Below are positions 32,853 to 40,874 of a stretch of DNA of 64,000 bases, one piece after another. The stretch comes from JABDBE01 sp049585795 (lineage in GTDB: Bacteria; Acidobacteriota; Terriglobia; Terriglobales; Acidobacteriaceae), in assembly GCA_049585795.1 (NCBI GenBank), contig JBAVAQ010000046.1, positions 1-64,000 on the forward strand, written 5' to 3'. Both the position numbers and the translations under genes were made by a program. The stretch's first letter is position 1; every line of letters starts with the position of its first letter. The notes beneath the pieces were generated by a model. That model saw only the letters and a program-made list of their open reading frames with translations. It made no database searches and was not told the origin of the DNA.

Positions 32853-33485
32853 ATGAACCTCTACCAATTCATGCTGCAGAATCACACCGAAGTCCTCGAA
32901 CTCACGCTCGAGCATTTGTGGCTGGTCGGAATCTCGACCGTCCTCGCCGTGCTCATCGGAATCCCCCTCGGCATTCTGATCACCCGTCACCCCGCGCTCA
33001 ACAAACCGGTACTTGGCAGCGCCAACATCATTCAAACCATCCCCAGCTTGGCCCTCTTCGGATTCCTCCTACCCGCGCCCTGGATCGGCGAACGAGCCGA
33101 CCGTATTGCCATCCTCGCGCTCGCACTTTACGCTCTGCTGCCCATGATTCGGAATACCTATGTCGGCATCAAAGGCGTGGATCCCGCCGTAATCGAGGCT
33201 GGACGCGGCATGGGCCTGACCGATCGCCAGCTCCTTTTTCAAGTCGAGCTGCCGCTGGCTCTGGGAGTCATTATTGCGGGCGTTCGGGTCGCGACCGTGA
33301 TCTCGGTCGGGCTGGCGACCATTGCCGCAGCCATCGGTGCTGGCGGCCTGGGAGAATATATCTTTCGCGGCCTCGCCATGGTGAACAACCAAGTCATTCT
33401 CGCCGGCGCCATTCCCGCCGCCGTCATGGCTTTGCTGGCCGACGTAAGCCTGGGATGGCTGGAGAAACGCCTGAGCTCAAACTGA
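32853..33485 (+). CDS. opuCB: Osmoprotectant ABC transporter, permease
   Basis: 210 residues with about six membrane helices and the BPD_transp_1 EAA-type loop (VIEAGRGMGLTDRQLLFQVELPLA). It forms the channel for glycine betaine/choline-type solutes with the ATPase encoded just upstream. A GAGGAA ribosome site precedes the ATG. The permease is a single protein here; no second permease gene (OpuCD) is seen, so the transporter is probably a homodimeric channel. Confidence 0.9.
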   Translation: MNLYQFMLQNHTEVLELTLEHLWLVGISTVLAVLIGIPLGILITRHPALNKPVLGSANIIQTIPSLALFGFLLPAPWIGERADRIAILALALYALLPMIRNTYVGIKGVDPAVIEAGRGMGLTDRQLLFQVELPLALGVIIAGVRVATVISVGLATIAAAIGAGGLGEYIFRGLAMVNNQVILAGAIPAAVMALLADVSLGWLEKRLSSN

Positions 33486-33491
33486 AAGACA

Positions 33492-33508
33492 ACTGAGAGC
33501 CGAGAACC
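33492..33508 (+). repeat. Dispersed 17-bp repeat, intergenic copy
   Basis: ACTGAGAGCCGAGAACC, identical to the minus-strand element at 17275-17291. A degenerate partner (ACTGAGAGCTGA) follows 7 bp later, so the gap before the binding-protein gene holds a tandem pair. Confidence 0.6.
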
Positions 33509-33534
33509 ATAAACTGAGAGCTGAATTCTTAAAC

Positions 33535-34446
33535 ATGGCCCATCCAAACAGGAATCGGTCGCAGCCACGTCAAAGGATCTCGTGCTTGTCCTTGCTGCTC
33601 CTTGTATTGCTAAACGGCTGCGGCCCGTCGCGCTCGAACCTCATCGTAGTCGGCTCCAAGAATTTCACCGAACAGCTCATCCTCGGCGAAATCATCGCCC
33701 AACAAATCGAAGCCAAGACCCATCTTCCGGTCGAGCGCCGTTTTTATCTCGCCGGTACGTTCATCTGCCAGCAAGCCATCCTCGCCGGACGGATCGATAT
33801 TTATCCCGAATATACCGGCACCGCATTGACCGCGGTCCTGAAAGAAAAACCCAACGCTGATCGAGAAAAAGTCTATAACGAGGTCCAAACCGAATACGCG
33901 AAGCGCTTCAATCTGGTTGTGGGCGCCCCGTTCGGCTTCAACGATACTTTCGCCATCGAAATTCGTGGCGATGACGCTCGCCGCCTCGGCCTGAAGACCA
34001 TCTCGCAAGCCGCGCCCTACACTCCACAGTGGCGCGCAGGATTCGGCTACGAATTCATGGAGCGCCCCGACGGCTACAAAGGACTCGCCGCCACCTACGG
34101 TCTGCGCTTCGCCGAATCGCCGCAAATCATGGATCTCGGTCTCCTCACTCGCGCGCTGAAAGACAAGCAAGTCGACCTTATAGCGGGCAACACAACCGAC
34201 GGCCTCATCCCCGCCCTGGACCTGTTCGTCCTCCGAGACGACAAACATTATTTCCCACCCTACGAAGCCGTTCCCATCATTCGCCAGGAAACGTTAGCCA
34301 GGCATCCCGAGGTGAAAGTCGCCCTCGATGGACTAGCCGGAAAAATTTCCGATAACGACATGCGCCAATTAAACTACGCCGTCGACGGCCAACACCGCGA
34401 CGTAAAACAATTAGTCCACGAATTCCTGCAAAACAAAGCCCGCTAG
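33535..34446 (+). CDS. opuCC: Osmoprotectant ABC transporter, substrate-binding lipoprotein
   Basis: 303 residues with a lipoprotein signal peptide ending LLLLVLLNGCGPS (lipobox LNGC). The mature part is the OpuAC/ProX type: IVVGSKNFTEQLILGEIIAQ, ERRFYLAGTFICQQAILAGRIDIYPEYTGTAL, GNTTDGLIPALDLFVLRDDKHYFPPYEAVPI. The Tyr-rich segments correspond to the aromatic cage that binds quaternary ammonium groups. It captures betaine-type solutes in the periplasm. It is last in the transporter operon. Confidence 0.9.
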   Translation: MAHPNRNRSQPRQRISCLSLLLLVLLNGCGPSRSNLIVVGSKNFTEQLILGEIIAQQIEAKTHLPVERRFYLAGTFICQQAILAGRIDIYPEYTGTALTAVLKEKPNADREKVYNEVQTEYAKRFNLVVGAPFGFNDTFAIEIRGDDARRLGLKTISQAAPYTPQWRAGFGYEFMERPDGYKGLAATYGLRFAESPQIMDLGLLTRALKDKQVDLIAGNTTDGLIPALDLFVLRDDKHYFPPYEAVPIIRQETLARHPEVKVALDGLAGKISDNDMRQLNYAVDGQHRDVKQLVHEFLQNKAR

Positions 34447-34468
34447 CCGCAGGGCAAAGCCCGTCTTG

Positions 34469-34488
34469 CGCGGAAACTCCTGTCCGCG
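34469..34488 (+). repeat. Palindromic repeat family B, degenerate copy
   Basis: Arms CGCGGAAA (34469-34476) and TGTCCGCG (34481-34488) around CTCC, with one mismatch in the stem. It is related to 35331-35347 and 46049-46066 (GCGGACA / TGTCCGC). Confidence 0.55.
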
Positions 34489-34630
34489 GCCTTGGACATC
34501 GAAATTGCTGCACTCATCAACGACAAAGCAGCCTGGTTACCTGGAGTACACGGTCGCAACTTGGAAGTCATCCTGAACCCGGCTTCGGCCGGGTGAAGGA
34601 TCTTGCGTATAGTGACCGCAATCTCGAAGC

Positions 34631-34662
34631 TTGACTCATAATGATGAGTCAATTAGACTCAT
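34631..34662 (+). promoter_or_regulatory. Overlapping promoter and operator of the second toxin-antitoxin pair
   Basis: A perfect 9-bp inverted repeat, TTGACTCAT (34631-34639) and ATGAGTCAA (34644-34652), is followed by a third half-site GACTCAT (34656-34662). The left arm contains a -35 (TTGACT). Seventeen bases on lies TAGACT (34654-34659) as -10. Initiation would then fall at about 34666, the GTG start of the antitoxin. Confidence 0.6.
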
Positions 34663-34665
34663 CTT

Positions 34666-34923
34666 GTGGCTAAACGACTCCAGGTAATTCTGCAAGATCC
34701 CGACTACCGCGAAATCCAGAAAATGGCGCGGTCCCGCCGTATGTCCCTGGCAGAATGGGTCCGGCAAGCCCTTGACATGGCCCGTCGTAAAGAGCCGACG
34801 GGAGGCGCTGCTAAGAAACTCGAAGTAATCCGCGCCGCAGCCCAACACGACTATCCCACCGGCGATATCGACGCCATACTGGCCGAAATCGAGGGCGGGT
34901 ACGGGGCCGGTCCGCATCCATGA
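34666..34923 (+). CDS. Ribbon-helix-helix antitoxin
   Basis: 85 residues: the N-terminal strand LQVILQDPDYREIQKMARSR and helix MSLAEWVRQALDMARRK form a typical MetJ/Arc-like RHH DNA-binding half, and the C-terminal part (LEVIRAAAQHDYPTGDIDAI) is the likely toxin-binding tail. The start is a GTG with no ribosome site; the predicted transcript begins at about this base, so translation may be leaderless. It overlaps the toxin gene by 4 bp (ATGA). The palindrome upstream is its probable autoregulatory site. Confidence 0.8.
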   Translation: MAKRLQVILQDPDYREIQKMARSRRMSLAEWVRQALDMARRKEPTGGAAKKLEVIRAAAQHDYPTGDIDAILAEIEGGYGAGPHP

Positions 34924-35315
34924 TTTTGATCGATTCGAATATCCCGATGTACCTTGTCGGCGCGTCCCATCCTCATAAAACCGATGCCCAACGCCTGCTC
35001 GAAAAACTGGTAAGCGATCGCCAACGTCTTGTAACCGACGCGGAAGTACTACAGGAGATCCTGCACCGTTACACCGCCATCAACCGCCGCGACGCCATCC
35101 AACCATGCTTCGACGCGCTGCTAGGCGTTGTCGACCAGGTCCTACCCATCGATGGTGCCATAACCGAACGCGCAAAAGAAATCGTCCTGGGAGGTCGGAA
35201 GATGTCCGCCCGCGACGCCGTGCACCTGGCTGTGATGGAACAACACGGCATCGAGCAAATCCTGACCTTCGACTCCGGCTTCGACGGCTTCCCCGGAATC
35301 AAACGCCTGTCATAA
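34920..35315 (+). CDS. vapC: PIN-domain toxin (VapC-like ribonuclease)
   Basis: 131 residues with the PIN acidic set: Asp5 in LIDSNIPMYL, Glu in EVLQEILHRY, Asp in MSARDAVHLAVM and Asp residues in LTFDSGFDGF. It should be a metal-dependent RNase held inactive by the upstream antitoxin. It starts inside the antitoxin stop codon, so the pair is translationally coupled. It differs clearly in sequence from the first VapC-like protein of this window. Confidence 0.87.
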   Translation: MILIDSNIPMYLVGASHPHKTDAQRLLEKLVSDRQRLVTDAEVLQEILHRYTAINRRDAIQPCFDALLGVVDQVLPIDGAITERAKEIVLGGRKMSARDAVHLAVMEQHGIEQILTFDSGFDGFPGIKRLS

Positions 35316-35330
35316 CACGTTGCGTGGAGC

Positions 35331-35347
35331 GCGGACACTCTGTCCGC
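35331..35347 (+). repeat. Palindromic repeat family B, perfect copy (GCGGACA-CTC-TGTCCGC)
   Basis: A perfect 7-bp stem with a 3-base loop, preceded by TGGAGC, in the gap after the vapC gene. It is close in form to family A but with a different stem. Confidence 0.75.
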
Positions 35348-35417
35348 GGCTTGTGAGCCCGGACAGTGCGGCTGTGGGCGCCCCCCGGCACGCGAAACCG
35401 TTAAGGGAACCAGCAGC

Positions 35418-37853
35418 TCACATCAGCCAAACCGCGTCCACATCCACGATCACCTGCGTGCGCGGGATCTTCCGCTGGGCTGCATAGACGAGCATCGATC
35501 TTAAGGTCGCGTTGAGCTTCTCCCGGCTCGGCGATTTCAAAACAAAATGATAGCGATAGTCGCGCTTCAGGCGCACAATCGGCGCCGCTGCCGGGCCCAG
35601 CACGCGGATGCCTTCGTGCCGCGTCTTCTCAAACCACTTGCCCAAGATGCCCGACCAGCGCAGCGCCTCATCCAGTTTGTCGCTGCGTACCAGAACATTT
35701 GCAAGCGCACTGTAGGGCGGATAGTGCATCCAACTGCGAAAGCGCAATTCTTTTTCATAGAACCCAACAAAGTCGTGCTGCGCCGCATACTGCACTGCGT
35801 AGTGATCCGGAAAATAAGTCTGCAAAACAACTTTGCCCGGAGTCTGTCCGCGCCCCGCGCGTCCTGCCACCTGGGTCAGCAATTGAAAGGTGCGCTCGGC
35901 GGCGCGAAAATCCGGAAACCCCAATGCCATATCCGCCCCAACCACGCCCACCAACGTGACCCCATGAATGTCGTGACCCTTCGCGATCATCTGCGTGCCT
36001 ACCAGCAAATCAAGCTCGCCTTGGTTCAGCGCGTTCAGCGCCCGCTCAAAATCCTCGTTGCCGCGAACCGTGTCCCGATCAAGACGCCCGATGCGTGCCT
36101 GCGGAAACAATCCGTGCAACAACTCTTCCAGCTTTTCCGATCCAGTCCCGAGAAAATAAACATACTCGCTGCCACACTCTCCGCAGACCTTCGGCACCGG
36201 CGCCATGAATCCGCAGTAATGGCACACCATCCGATTCGAACCCTTATGATGCGTCATGGCGATGGCGCAGTTCCGACACTCCATGCGGTTGCCGCAAGAA
36301 CGGCACAGTGCCACCGGCGAATACCCGCGACGATTGAGCAGCACCATGACCTGCTCTTTGCGATCCAGCCGCTGCCTGATTTCCTCCGCCAGCTTTCGCG
36401 AAATTACATGTTCCTTGCCCGTCTCCTGAAACTCCAGTCGCATATCAACGATTTCAACCTCGGGCAGCGGCCGCTGTTCCACGCGATCCGGCAATTCCAT
36501 CAGCGCATATTTGTTCTTCTTCGCGTTAAAATAAGACTCCAGCGAAGGCGTGGCCGATCCCAGCACCACGACTGCGCCTGCCATTTTGGCTCGCATCACC
36601 GCCACGTCGCGCGCGTGATAACGCGGCGTCTCCTCCTGCTTGTAGGAGGAATCCTGCTCCTCGTCCACGATCATTAAAGCCAAGTTGGAAACCGGAGCAA
36701 ATACCGCCGAACGCGTGCCAACAACCATGCGCGCTTCTCCGCGTTTGATGCGATGCCAGTGCTCGGCCCGCTCCTGATCAGAAAGCGCCGAGTGCAGGAT
36801 GGCAACTTCATCGCCGAACACGTGATGCAGATCAGCCGCAACTGCCGGCGTAAGCCCAATCTCAGGAACCAACAGGATTGCGGACCGTCCCGCCTCCAGG
36901 ACCGAGCGCATCGCCGCCAGATAAACTGCCGTCTTGCCAGAGCCGGTGACGCCATGCAACAAAACGCCAGAGAACTGGCCCACGCGGATGCTGTCTTCAA
37001 TCTTTTTCAGGGCATCCCGCTGTGCAGAGTTGAACTGGAACTCCAGTGGCGACGGTCGACTCATCTTGCTGGCGACCGTGAATTCAACCGGCTCTTCGAC
37101 GATCTCAACCAGATCACTCTTCACGAGCGTCGCGAGCGTAGTCCGCGGAACCTCAAGCGCCCGCAGAGTGTCCACGGCAATCCTTCCGCCCGCTGCAGCC
37201 AAGGTTTCGATCACCACCTGCTGATTCGAATTGAGTTTGCCCTCCGGCGTTTTCAGCAGCGCAACCTTTATGGTGCGAGTGGCGTCGCGCACGTCCGATA
37301 GATCTTCGCGTGCGATCCATTTCTTGCGAACCATGCCGGTCAACACCGATTTCGAAGCCCGGGCCGCGGCGCGCAAGCTCTGCTCACGAACCGTCTCACG
37401 CTCCGCTAGATGGTCGAGCACGCGAAACTCTACCAGTTGTTCCTCGGGGGTTTTGCGTGAGCGCGCCGATGAGCCTGACATTCCAGCCCGGTGCAGCGCC
37501 ATTTGTCCTTCGTTAGTGATGCGGTAACCAATGGTTCGTTTGAATTCCGCGGCCAGCGGCAACATGGTCCGAAACACTTCGCCCTGAGGCGCCAAATAGT
37601 AATCCGCAATCCATTTGCCTAGGCGGAGAAGTTGCTCATCGAGTACGGGTGAAACATCGAGCACGCTGAGTACATTCTTGGCCTGAACTTTGGGCGCGCG
37701 GTCATGCAGCGCGATGACGACACCCGACATACGCTGCTGGCGAAACGGCACCAGCACGCGTCCGCCGATCACTGGTCGCATTCCATCTGGCACGCGATAG
37801 GTGAATGCGGTGTCCAACGGCACGGGGAGCGCGACGTCACAAAATTCAGGCAT
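35418..37853 (-). CDS. priA: Primosomal protein N' (replication restart helicase)
   Basis: 811 residues from the ATG at 37853 (the frame is open further up but MPEFCDVALPVPLDTAFTYR is the conserved N-terminus). Seen in order: N-terminal DNA-binding domain, winged helix, helicase Walker A HGVTGSGKTAVY, motif II DEEQDSSYKQEE (family usually DEEH), then the zinc-binding region CRSCGNRMECRNC...CHYCGF...CGECGS, and RIGRLDRDTVRGNEDFERAL. PriA reloads the replisome at collapsed forks. The Gln in place of the motif II His is the only notable change. Confidence 0.95.
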   Translation of the reverse strand: MPEFCDVALPVPLDTAFTYRVPDGMRPVIGGRVLVPFRQQRMSGVVIALHDRAPKVQAKNVLSVLDVSPVLDEQLLRLGKWIADYYLAPQGEVFRTMLPLAAEFKRTIGYRITNEGQMALHRAGMSGSSARSRKTPEEQLVEFRVLDHLAERETVREQSLRAAARASKSVLTGMVRKKWIAREDLSDVRDATRTIKVALLKTPEGKLNSNQQVVIETLAAAGGRIAVDTLRALEVPRTTLATLVKSDLVEIVEEPVEFTVASKMSRPSPLEFQFNSAQRDALKKIEDSIRVGQFSGVLLHGVTGSGKTAVYLAAMRSVLEAGRSAILLVPEIGLTPAVAADLHHVFGDEVAILHSALSDQERAEHWHRIKRGEARMVVGTRSAVFAPVSNLALMIVDEEQDSSYKQEETPRYHARDVAVMRAKMAGAVVVLGSATPSLESYFNAKKNKYALMELPDRVEQRPLPEVEIVDMRLEFQETGKEHVISRKLAEEIRQRLDRKEQVMVLLNRRGYSPVALCRSCGNRMECRNCAIAMTHHKGSNRMVCHYCGFMAPVPKVCGECGSEYVYFLGTGSEKLEELLHGLFPQARIGRLDRDTVRGNEDFERALNALNQGELDLLVGTQMIAKGHDIHGVTLVGVVGADMALGFPDFRAAERTFQLLTQVAGRAGRGQTPGKVVLQTYFPDHYAVQYAAQHDFVGFYEKELRFRSWMHYPPYSALANVLVRSDKLDEALRWSGILGKWFEKTRHEGIRVLGPAAAPIVRLKRDYRYHFVLKSPSREKLNATLRSMLVYAAQRKIPRTQVIVDVDAVWLM

Positions 37854-38104
37854 GAGGTTGGCTGATTGGCATCGTAACATCGCGTTGAGGCGCGAAGAAT
37901 CGAGGTCTAATCCCGCGTTTTTTTCTGGATGGCAAGGCCGCGAAAGAATTTTACAAATCCGTGACAATCTGTTGACAACCGACCCCGGAATGAGCCCTAA
38001 TATCTGGCTCTTGCAGGTCGAGACATTCAGCGTTCGGACCTGCGTGGGATATTGGGTCCTCCCCCCGCCCTCTAACCATTCTTTACTTTAAAGGAGAAAT
38101 CAGC

Positions 38105-39136
38105 ATGCAACGTCGATGGGCTCGTACGACTGCTCTGACTTTGTGGCTGGCGCTGGCACTGGCTTTCGTTTCCAGTGCAGCTCAGGCACAATACGCGTTA
38201 ACCAACCTGACTTCCAATCAGACCGGGAAAGCCAAACATATGGATCCACTCCTGCAGAATGCATGGGGACTTGTCTACGCTCCTGGCGGCCCGTTCTGGA
38301 TCAGTGACGAATGGGATGGCTGGTCCACCCTCTACAATGGCGCGGGTGTGCCGCAGAGCCTGCAGGTGATCGTGCCTTCGGCCAGCGGAAGCGGCCCGGG
38401 CTCACCAACAGGAATTGTCTACGATACCTCGAAGAGTGATTTTAAGATTGACGATTGGCCATCCGTCTTTTTGTTCGCGACTTTAGATGGCACCATTCAA
38501 GGCTGGTCGGACTTCGAGCCTTCGCAGTCCCTCATTGCGGTAAACAACTCCGGCCAAAAGGCCAGCTACACCGGCTTGGCCATTACCAGCAAGAGCTCGG
38601 GAAATCTCCTCTATGCGGCCGACTTCAACAACAACAAAATTGATATGTATGACAATGGCTTTACCTTTGTGAAGTCGTTTACGGATAAAACGATTCCGAA
38701 GGGCTTTGTGGTGTTCAACGTTCAGGATATCGGCGGCAAGCTCTACGTTGCCTATGTCAACGCAAAAGGCGGGGGTGGCGGATACATCGATATCTTTACC
38801 GAAGCTGGCAAGTTTGTGAAGCGGCTTACACATGGGGCGCCGCTGAACCAGCCGTGGGGTTTTGCCGTAGCTCCGAAGAACTTCGGCCCGCTCAGCAACA
38901 CCCTGCTGATTTCCAACAACACTAACACCGGAACCATCAACGGCTTTAATCTGACGACCGGCAAGTTTGTGGGCACCATCACAAATTCAGCTAACAAGCC
39001 GATCAAGATCAACCAGCTCTGGGGTATCGAGTTTGGTGGCGGGACGGCAAGCAACGGGAAGAAGAATCAGCTCTACTTTACTGCTGGGCCGGGCAACAAC
39101 GCCGATGGGTTGTTTGGCGTGATTGCGTTCAAATAG
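38105..39136 (+). CDS. TIGR03118-family exported protein
   Basis: 343 residues. A Sec signal peptide (LTLWLALALAFVSSAAQAQ) precedes a beta-propeller-like body with repeated motifs such as QNAWGLVYAPGGPFWISDEWDG, YTGLAITSKSSGNLLYAADF, and NQLWGIEFGGGTASNGKKNQLYFTAGP, which match the TIGR03118 family of unknown function. A strong ribosome site (AAAGGAGAAA) precedes the ATG, and upstream lies a TTGACA (37972-37977). It is divergent from priA. Probably periplasmic or secreted; the ligand is unknown. Confidence 0.85.
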   Translation: MQRRWARTTALTLWLALALAFVSSAAQAQYALTNLTSNQTGKAKHMDPLLQNAWGLVYAPGGPFWISDEWDGWSTLYNGAGVPQSLQVIVPSASGSGPGSPTGIVYDTSKSDFKIDDWPSVFLFATLDGTIQGWSDFEPSQSLIAVNNSGQKASYTGLAITSKSSGNLLYAADFNNNKIDMYDNGFTFVKSFTDKTIPKGFVVFNVQDIGGKLYVAYVNAKGGGGGYIDIFTEAGKFVKRLTHGAPLNQPWGFAVAPKNFGPLSNTLLISNNTNTGTINGFNLTTGKFVGTITNSANKPIKINQLWGIEFGGGTASNGKKNQLYFTAGPGNNADGLFGVIAFK

Positions 39137-39323
39137 GTAGGCTCGATAGGAGTCCAAGATGTTGCGGAGGGCGCTGGATGCGAGTCCAGGGCCCTTCGCA
39201 GTTTCTGACGGAGTCCAGGTCCAGCCCGGATTGGAATCGCCACGCAATCCCATACAAATCAGCAAAATACCGGACCACTCCCGTGTGCCCCTCACCCACT
39301 GCGGTTCTTTTTGTAACTAATAT

Positions 39324-39365
39324 TTGACATAATGAATGTTTAAATATACATTGTGTATGTTTAAA
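39324..39365 (+). promoter_or_regulatory. Promoter with 21-bp-spaced operator repeats
   Basis: A consensus -35 (TTGACA, 39324-39329), 17-bp spacer and TACATT (39347-39352). The 9-mer ATGTTTAAA occurs at 39336-39344 and 39357-39365, 21 bp apart, one copy on each side of the -10. This suits binding of the XRE-type regulator encoded downstream. Confidence 0.55.
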
Positions 39366-39386
39366 CGTACCTAAAGGGGCCACAAT

Positions 39387-39806
39387 ATGAATCTTTCCTA
39401 TCGCGAGAAAAGCATCTGGGGAACGCTAACAGCGACTCTGGTGGTCTATGGATACTACTTTGCAATCGTTTTTAGCGGCGCCCAGCCATCGCAAGTTAAT
39501 CGCGCGGCCTTGGGTCGCCTTATCTCTGCAGTGTTCGTGATCGTTGCGATTGAGGTGGTCTATCACATCGCCATCGCCTTGACATCGAAAGTTGAGCCCA
39601 AAGACGAGCGCGACTTCCTGATTGAAACCAAGGCCTATCGAAACGCTTATTTTCTCTTAGTCACCGATCTTTTCATGTTGATGGGGACCCTCGTCATGAT
39701 CGTGCTGACTCCTTTCCTCATTGCTAACCTCATGCTTCTTTCGGTAGTCGTGTCGGAGATCGTGAAGTATGCGACGCAGTTGTTCTTGTATCGGAGGGGC
39801 AGCTGA
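39387..39806 (+). CDS. Small four-helix membrane protein
   Basis: 139 residues with four predicted membrane helices (GTLTATLVVYGYYFAIVFSG, LISAVFVIVAIEVVYHIAIA, NAYFLLVTDLFMLMGTLVMI, FLIANLMLLSVVVSEIVKYA) and a short charged loop VEPKDERDFLIETKAYRNA. Proteins of this pattern are often paired with a small XRE regulator, as here: the next gene starts directly after the stop. I do not know its function; regulation of or by the partner is the usual guess. Confidence 0.75.
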   Translation: MNLSYREKSIWGTLTATLVVYGYYFAIVFSGAQPSQVNRAALGRLISAVFVIVAIEVVYHIAIALTSKVEPKDERDFLIETKAYRNAYFLLVTDLFMLMGTLVMIVLTPFLIANLMLLSVVVSEIVKYATQLFLYRRGS

Positions 39807-40040
39807 ATGACGAAAACCCGGATTCGAAATAAGATCAGGACGCTGCGCTTTCACTGCTCCGAGATGACCCAACAGCAATTGGCCGAGAAAGTGGGTGTGA
39901 CCCGGCAGACGATCATCGCCATCGAAGGCGACAAGTATTCGCCGTCCCTGGATGTGGCTTTTCGCATCGCCCGCGTCTTCCAAGTGCCCTTGGAGGAGGT
40001 TTTTCAATATGAGTCTGACGATCCCGAAGCGCACGAATGA
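39807..40040 (+). CDS. XRE-family transcriptional regulator
   Basis: 77 residues, almost entirely one HTH_3 domain: LRFHCSEMTQQQLAEKVGVT, RQTIIAIEGDKYSPSLDVAF, RIARVFQVPLEEVFQYE. It starts immediately after the membrane-protein stop, so the pair is one operon, and the repeats at 39336-39365 are its most likely operator (autoregulation). This Cro/C1-like small type is common together with four-helix membrane proteins. Confidence 0.88.
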   Translation: MTKTRIRNKIRTLRFHCSEMTQQQLAEKVGVTRQTIIAIEGDKYSPSLDVAFRIARVFQVPLEEVFQYESDDPEAHE

Positions 40041-40159
40041 TCGAGGAAAATTGCCGCTATCCACGGTTCCTCACATATCAGGGAGACGGACCGATGAGCG
40101 TCGCCTCTGGCGAAAGCGGCTTGCTCGGAGGTATTCTTAAACAGCAGAATGGAGGCATC

Positions 40160-40741
40160 ATGAAGAAAACGATTGCTTTGCTCGCTCTGCTTGCGTCCGC
40201 AGTCTTTTTATTCGGGCAAGATAAGCCTGAGCCCAGTAAAACCGAACCGGCCAAAGCTGCGCCGACCAGCGCGGCGTCAACCAAGAATCCAGTGACGGAT
40301 ACGGTGAGAGAAATTCTCTCCCGCCAGAAAAATAATCTGCTGGGGGCGGTTGAAGAAATGCCAGCCGACAAGTTCGGCTACAGCCCCACGCCCGCGCAGA
40401 TGACGTTCGGCCATCTGGTCTTGCACATGACGTCATCCAACATTGAGCTCTGCAGCAAGGCCGCCAGCATGCCGCCTCCGCCCATGAAGCCTGTGGCCGA
40501 AACGGATAAAGACAAGCTGCAGGCCGGGCTGACGAGATCGTTTATGTTCTGCGAAGCTGCCTTGGGCAAAGTGGACGATTCGAAACTCGCAGACCCGGTC
40601 GTGCTCTTTGGCGGAAGGCAGGGCAGCGTGGCATCCGCGCTGATTGCTCTTACCAACGATTGGGCGGACCACTACAGCGAGGCGGCCATGTATCTTCGCC
40701 TGAATGGTCTACTGCCGCCCACGGCGAAGCCGAAGAAATAG
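40160..40741 (+). CDS. Exported DinB-like protein
   Basis: 193 residues from the ATG at 40160, preceded by GGAGG. A Sec signal peptide (KKTIALLALLASAVFLFGQ) and an Ala/Pro/Thr linker lead into a DinB-like four-helix bundle: VREILSRQKNNLLGAVEEMP, MTFGHLVLHMTSSNIELCS, and ALTNDWADHYSEAAMYLRLNG. The three metal-binding His typical of DinB_2 could be met by the two His in GHLVLHM and the one in DHYSE. The periplasmic location is unusual for DinB but is seen in Acidobacteria-like genomes. Function is unknown. Confidence 0.75.
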   Translation: MKKTIALLALLASAVFLFGQDKPEPSKTEPAKAAPTSAASTKNPVTDTVREILSRQKNNLLGAVEEMPADKFGYSPTPAQMTFGHLVLHMTSSNIELCSKAASMPPPPMKPVAETDKDKLQAGLTRSFMFCEAALGKVDDSKLADPVVLFGGRQGSVASALIALTNDWADHYSEAAMYLRLNGLLPPTAKPKK

Positions 40742-40830
40742 CAGAGGCGTAGCTCACCTACGCCTCTTTTGCCTCCCAATGCCGAGGTCTGCGCCACATT
40801 CCGATACGAGTGTGTTTTCCTCGCAGGGGA

Positions 40831-40850
40831 AGACGTAGCAAGCTACGTCT
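40831..40850 (+). repeat. Palindromic repeat family C, copy 1 (AGACGTAGC-AA-GCTACGTCT)
   Basis: A perfect 9-bp palindrome with AA centre, followed by CTA. A sister copy at 54294-54315 (AGACGTTGC-AA-GCAACGTCT) carries a compensating change at the same stem position. Confidence 0.75.
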
Positions 40851-40874
40851 CTAGGGCAGAAAGTGCTTGCCTAC

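Noticed and set aside
35547..36677. A 376-codon open frame antisense to priA
   Set aside because: It mirrors priA codons, has no family motif, and the opposite strand carries a complete helicase with zinc cysteines.
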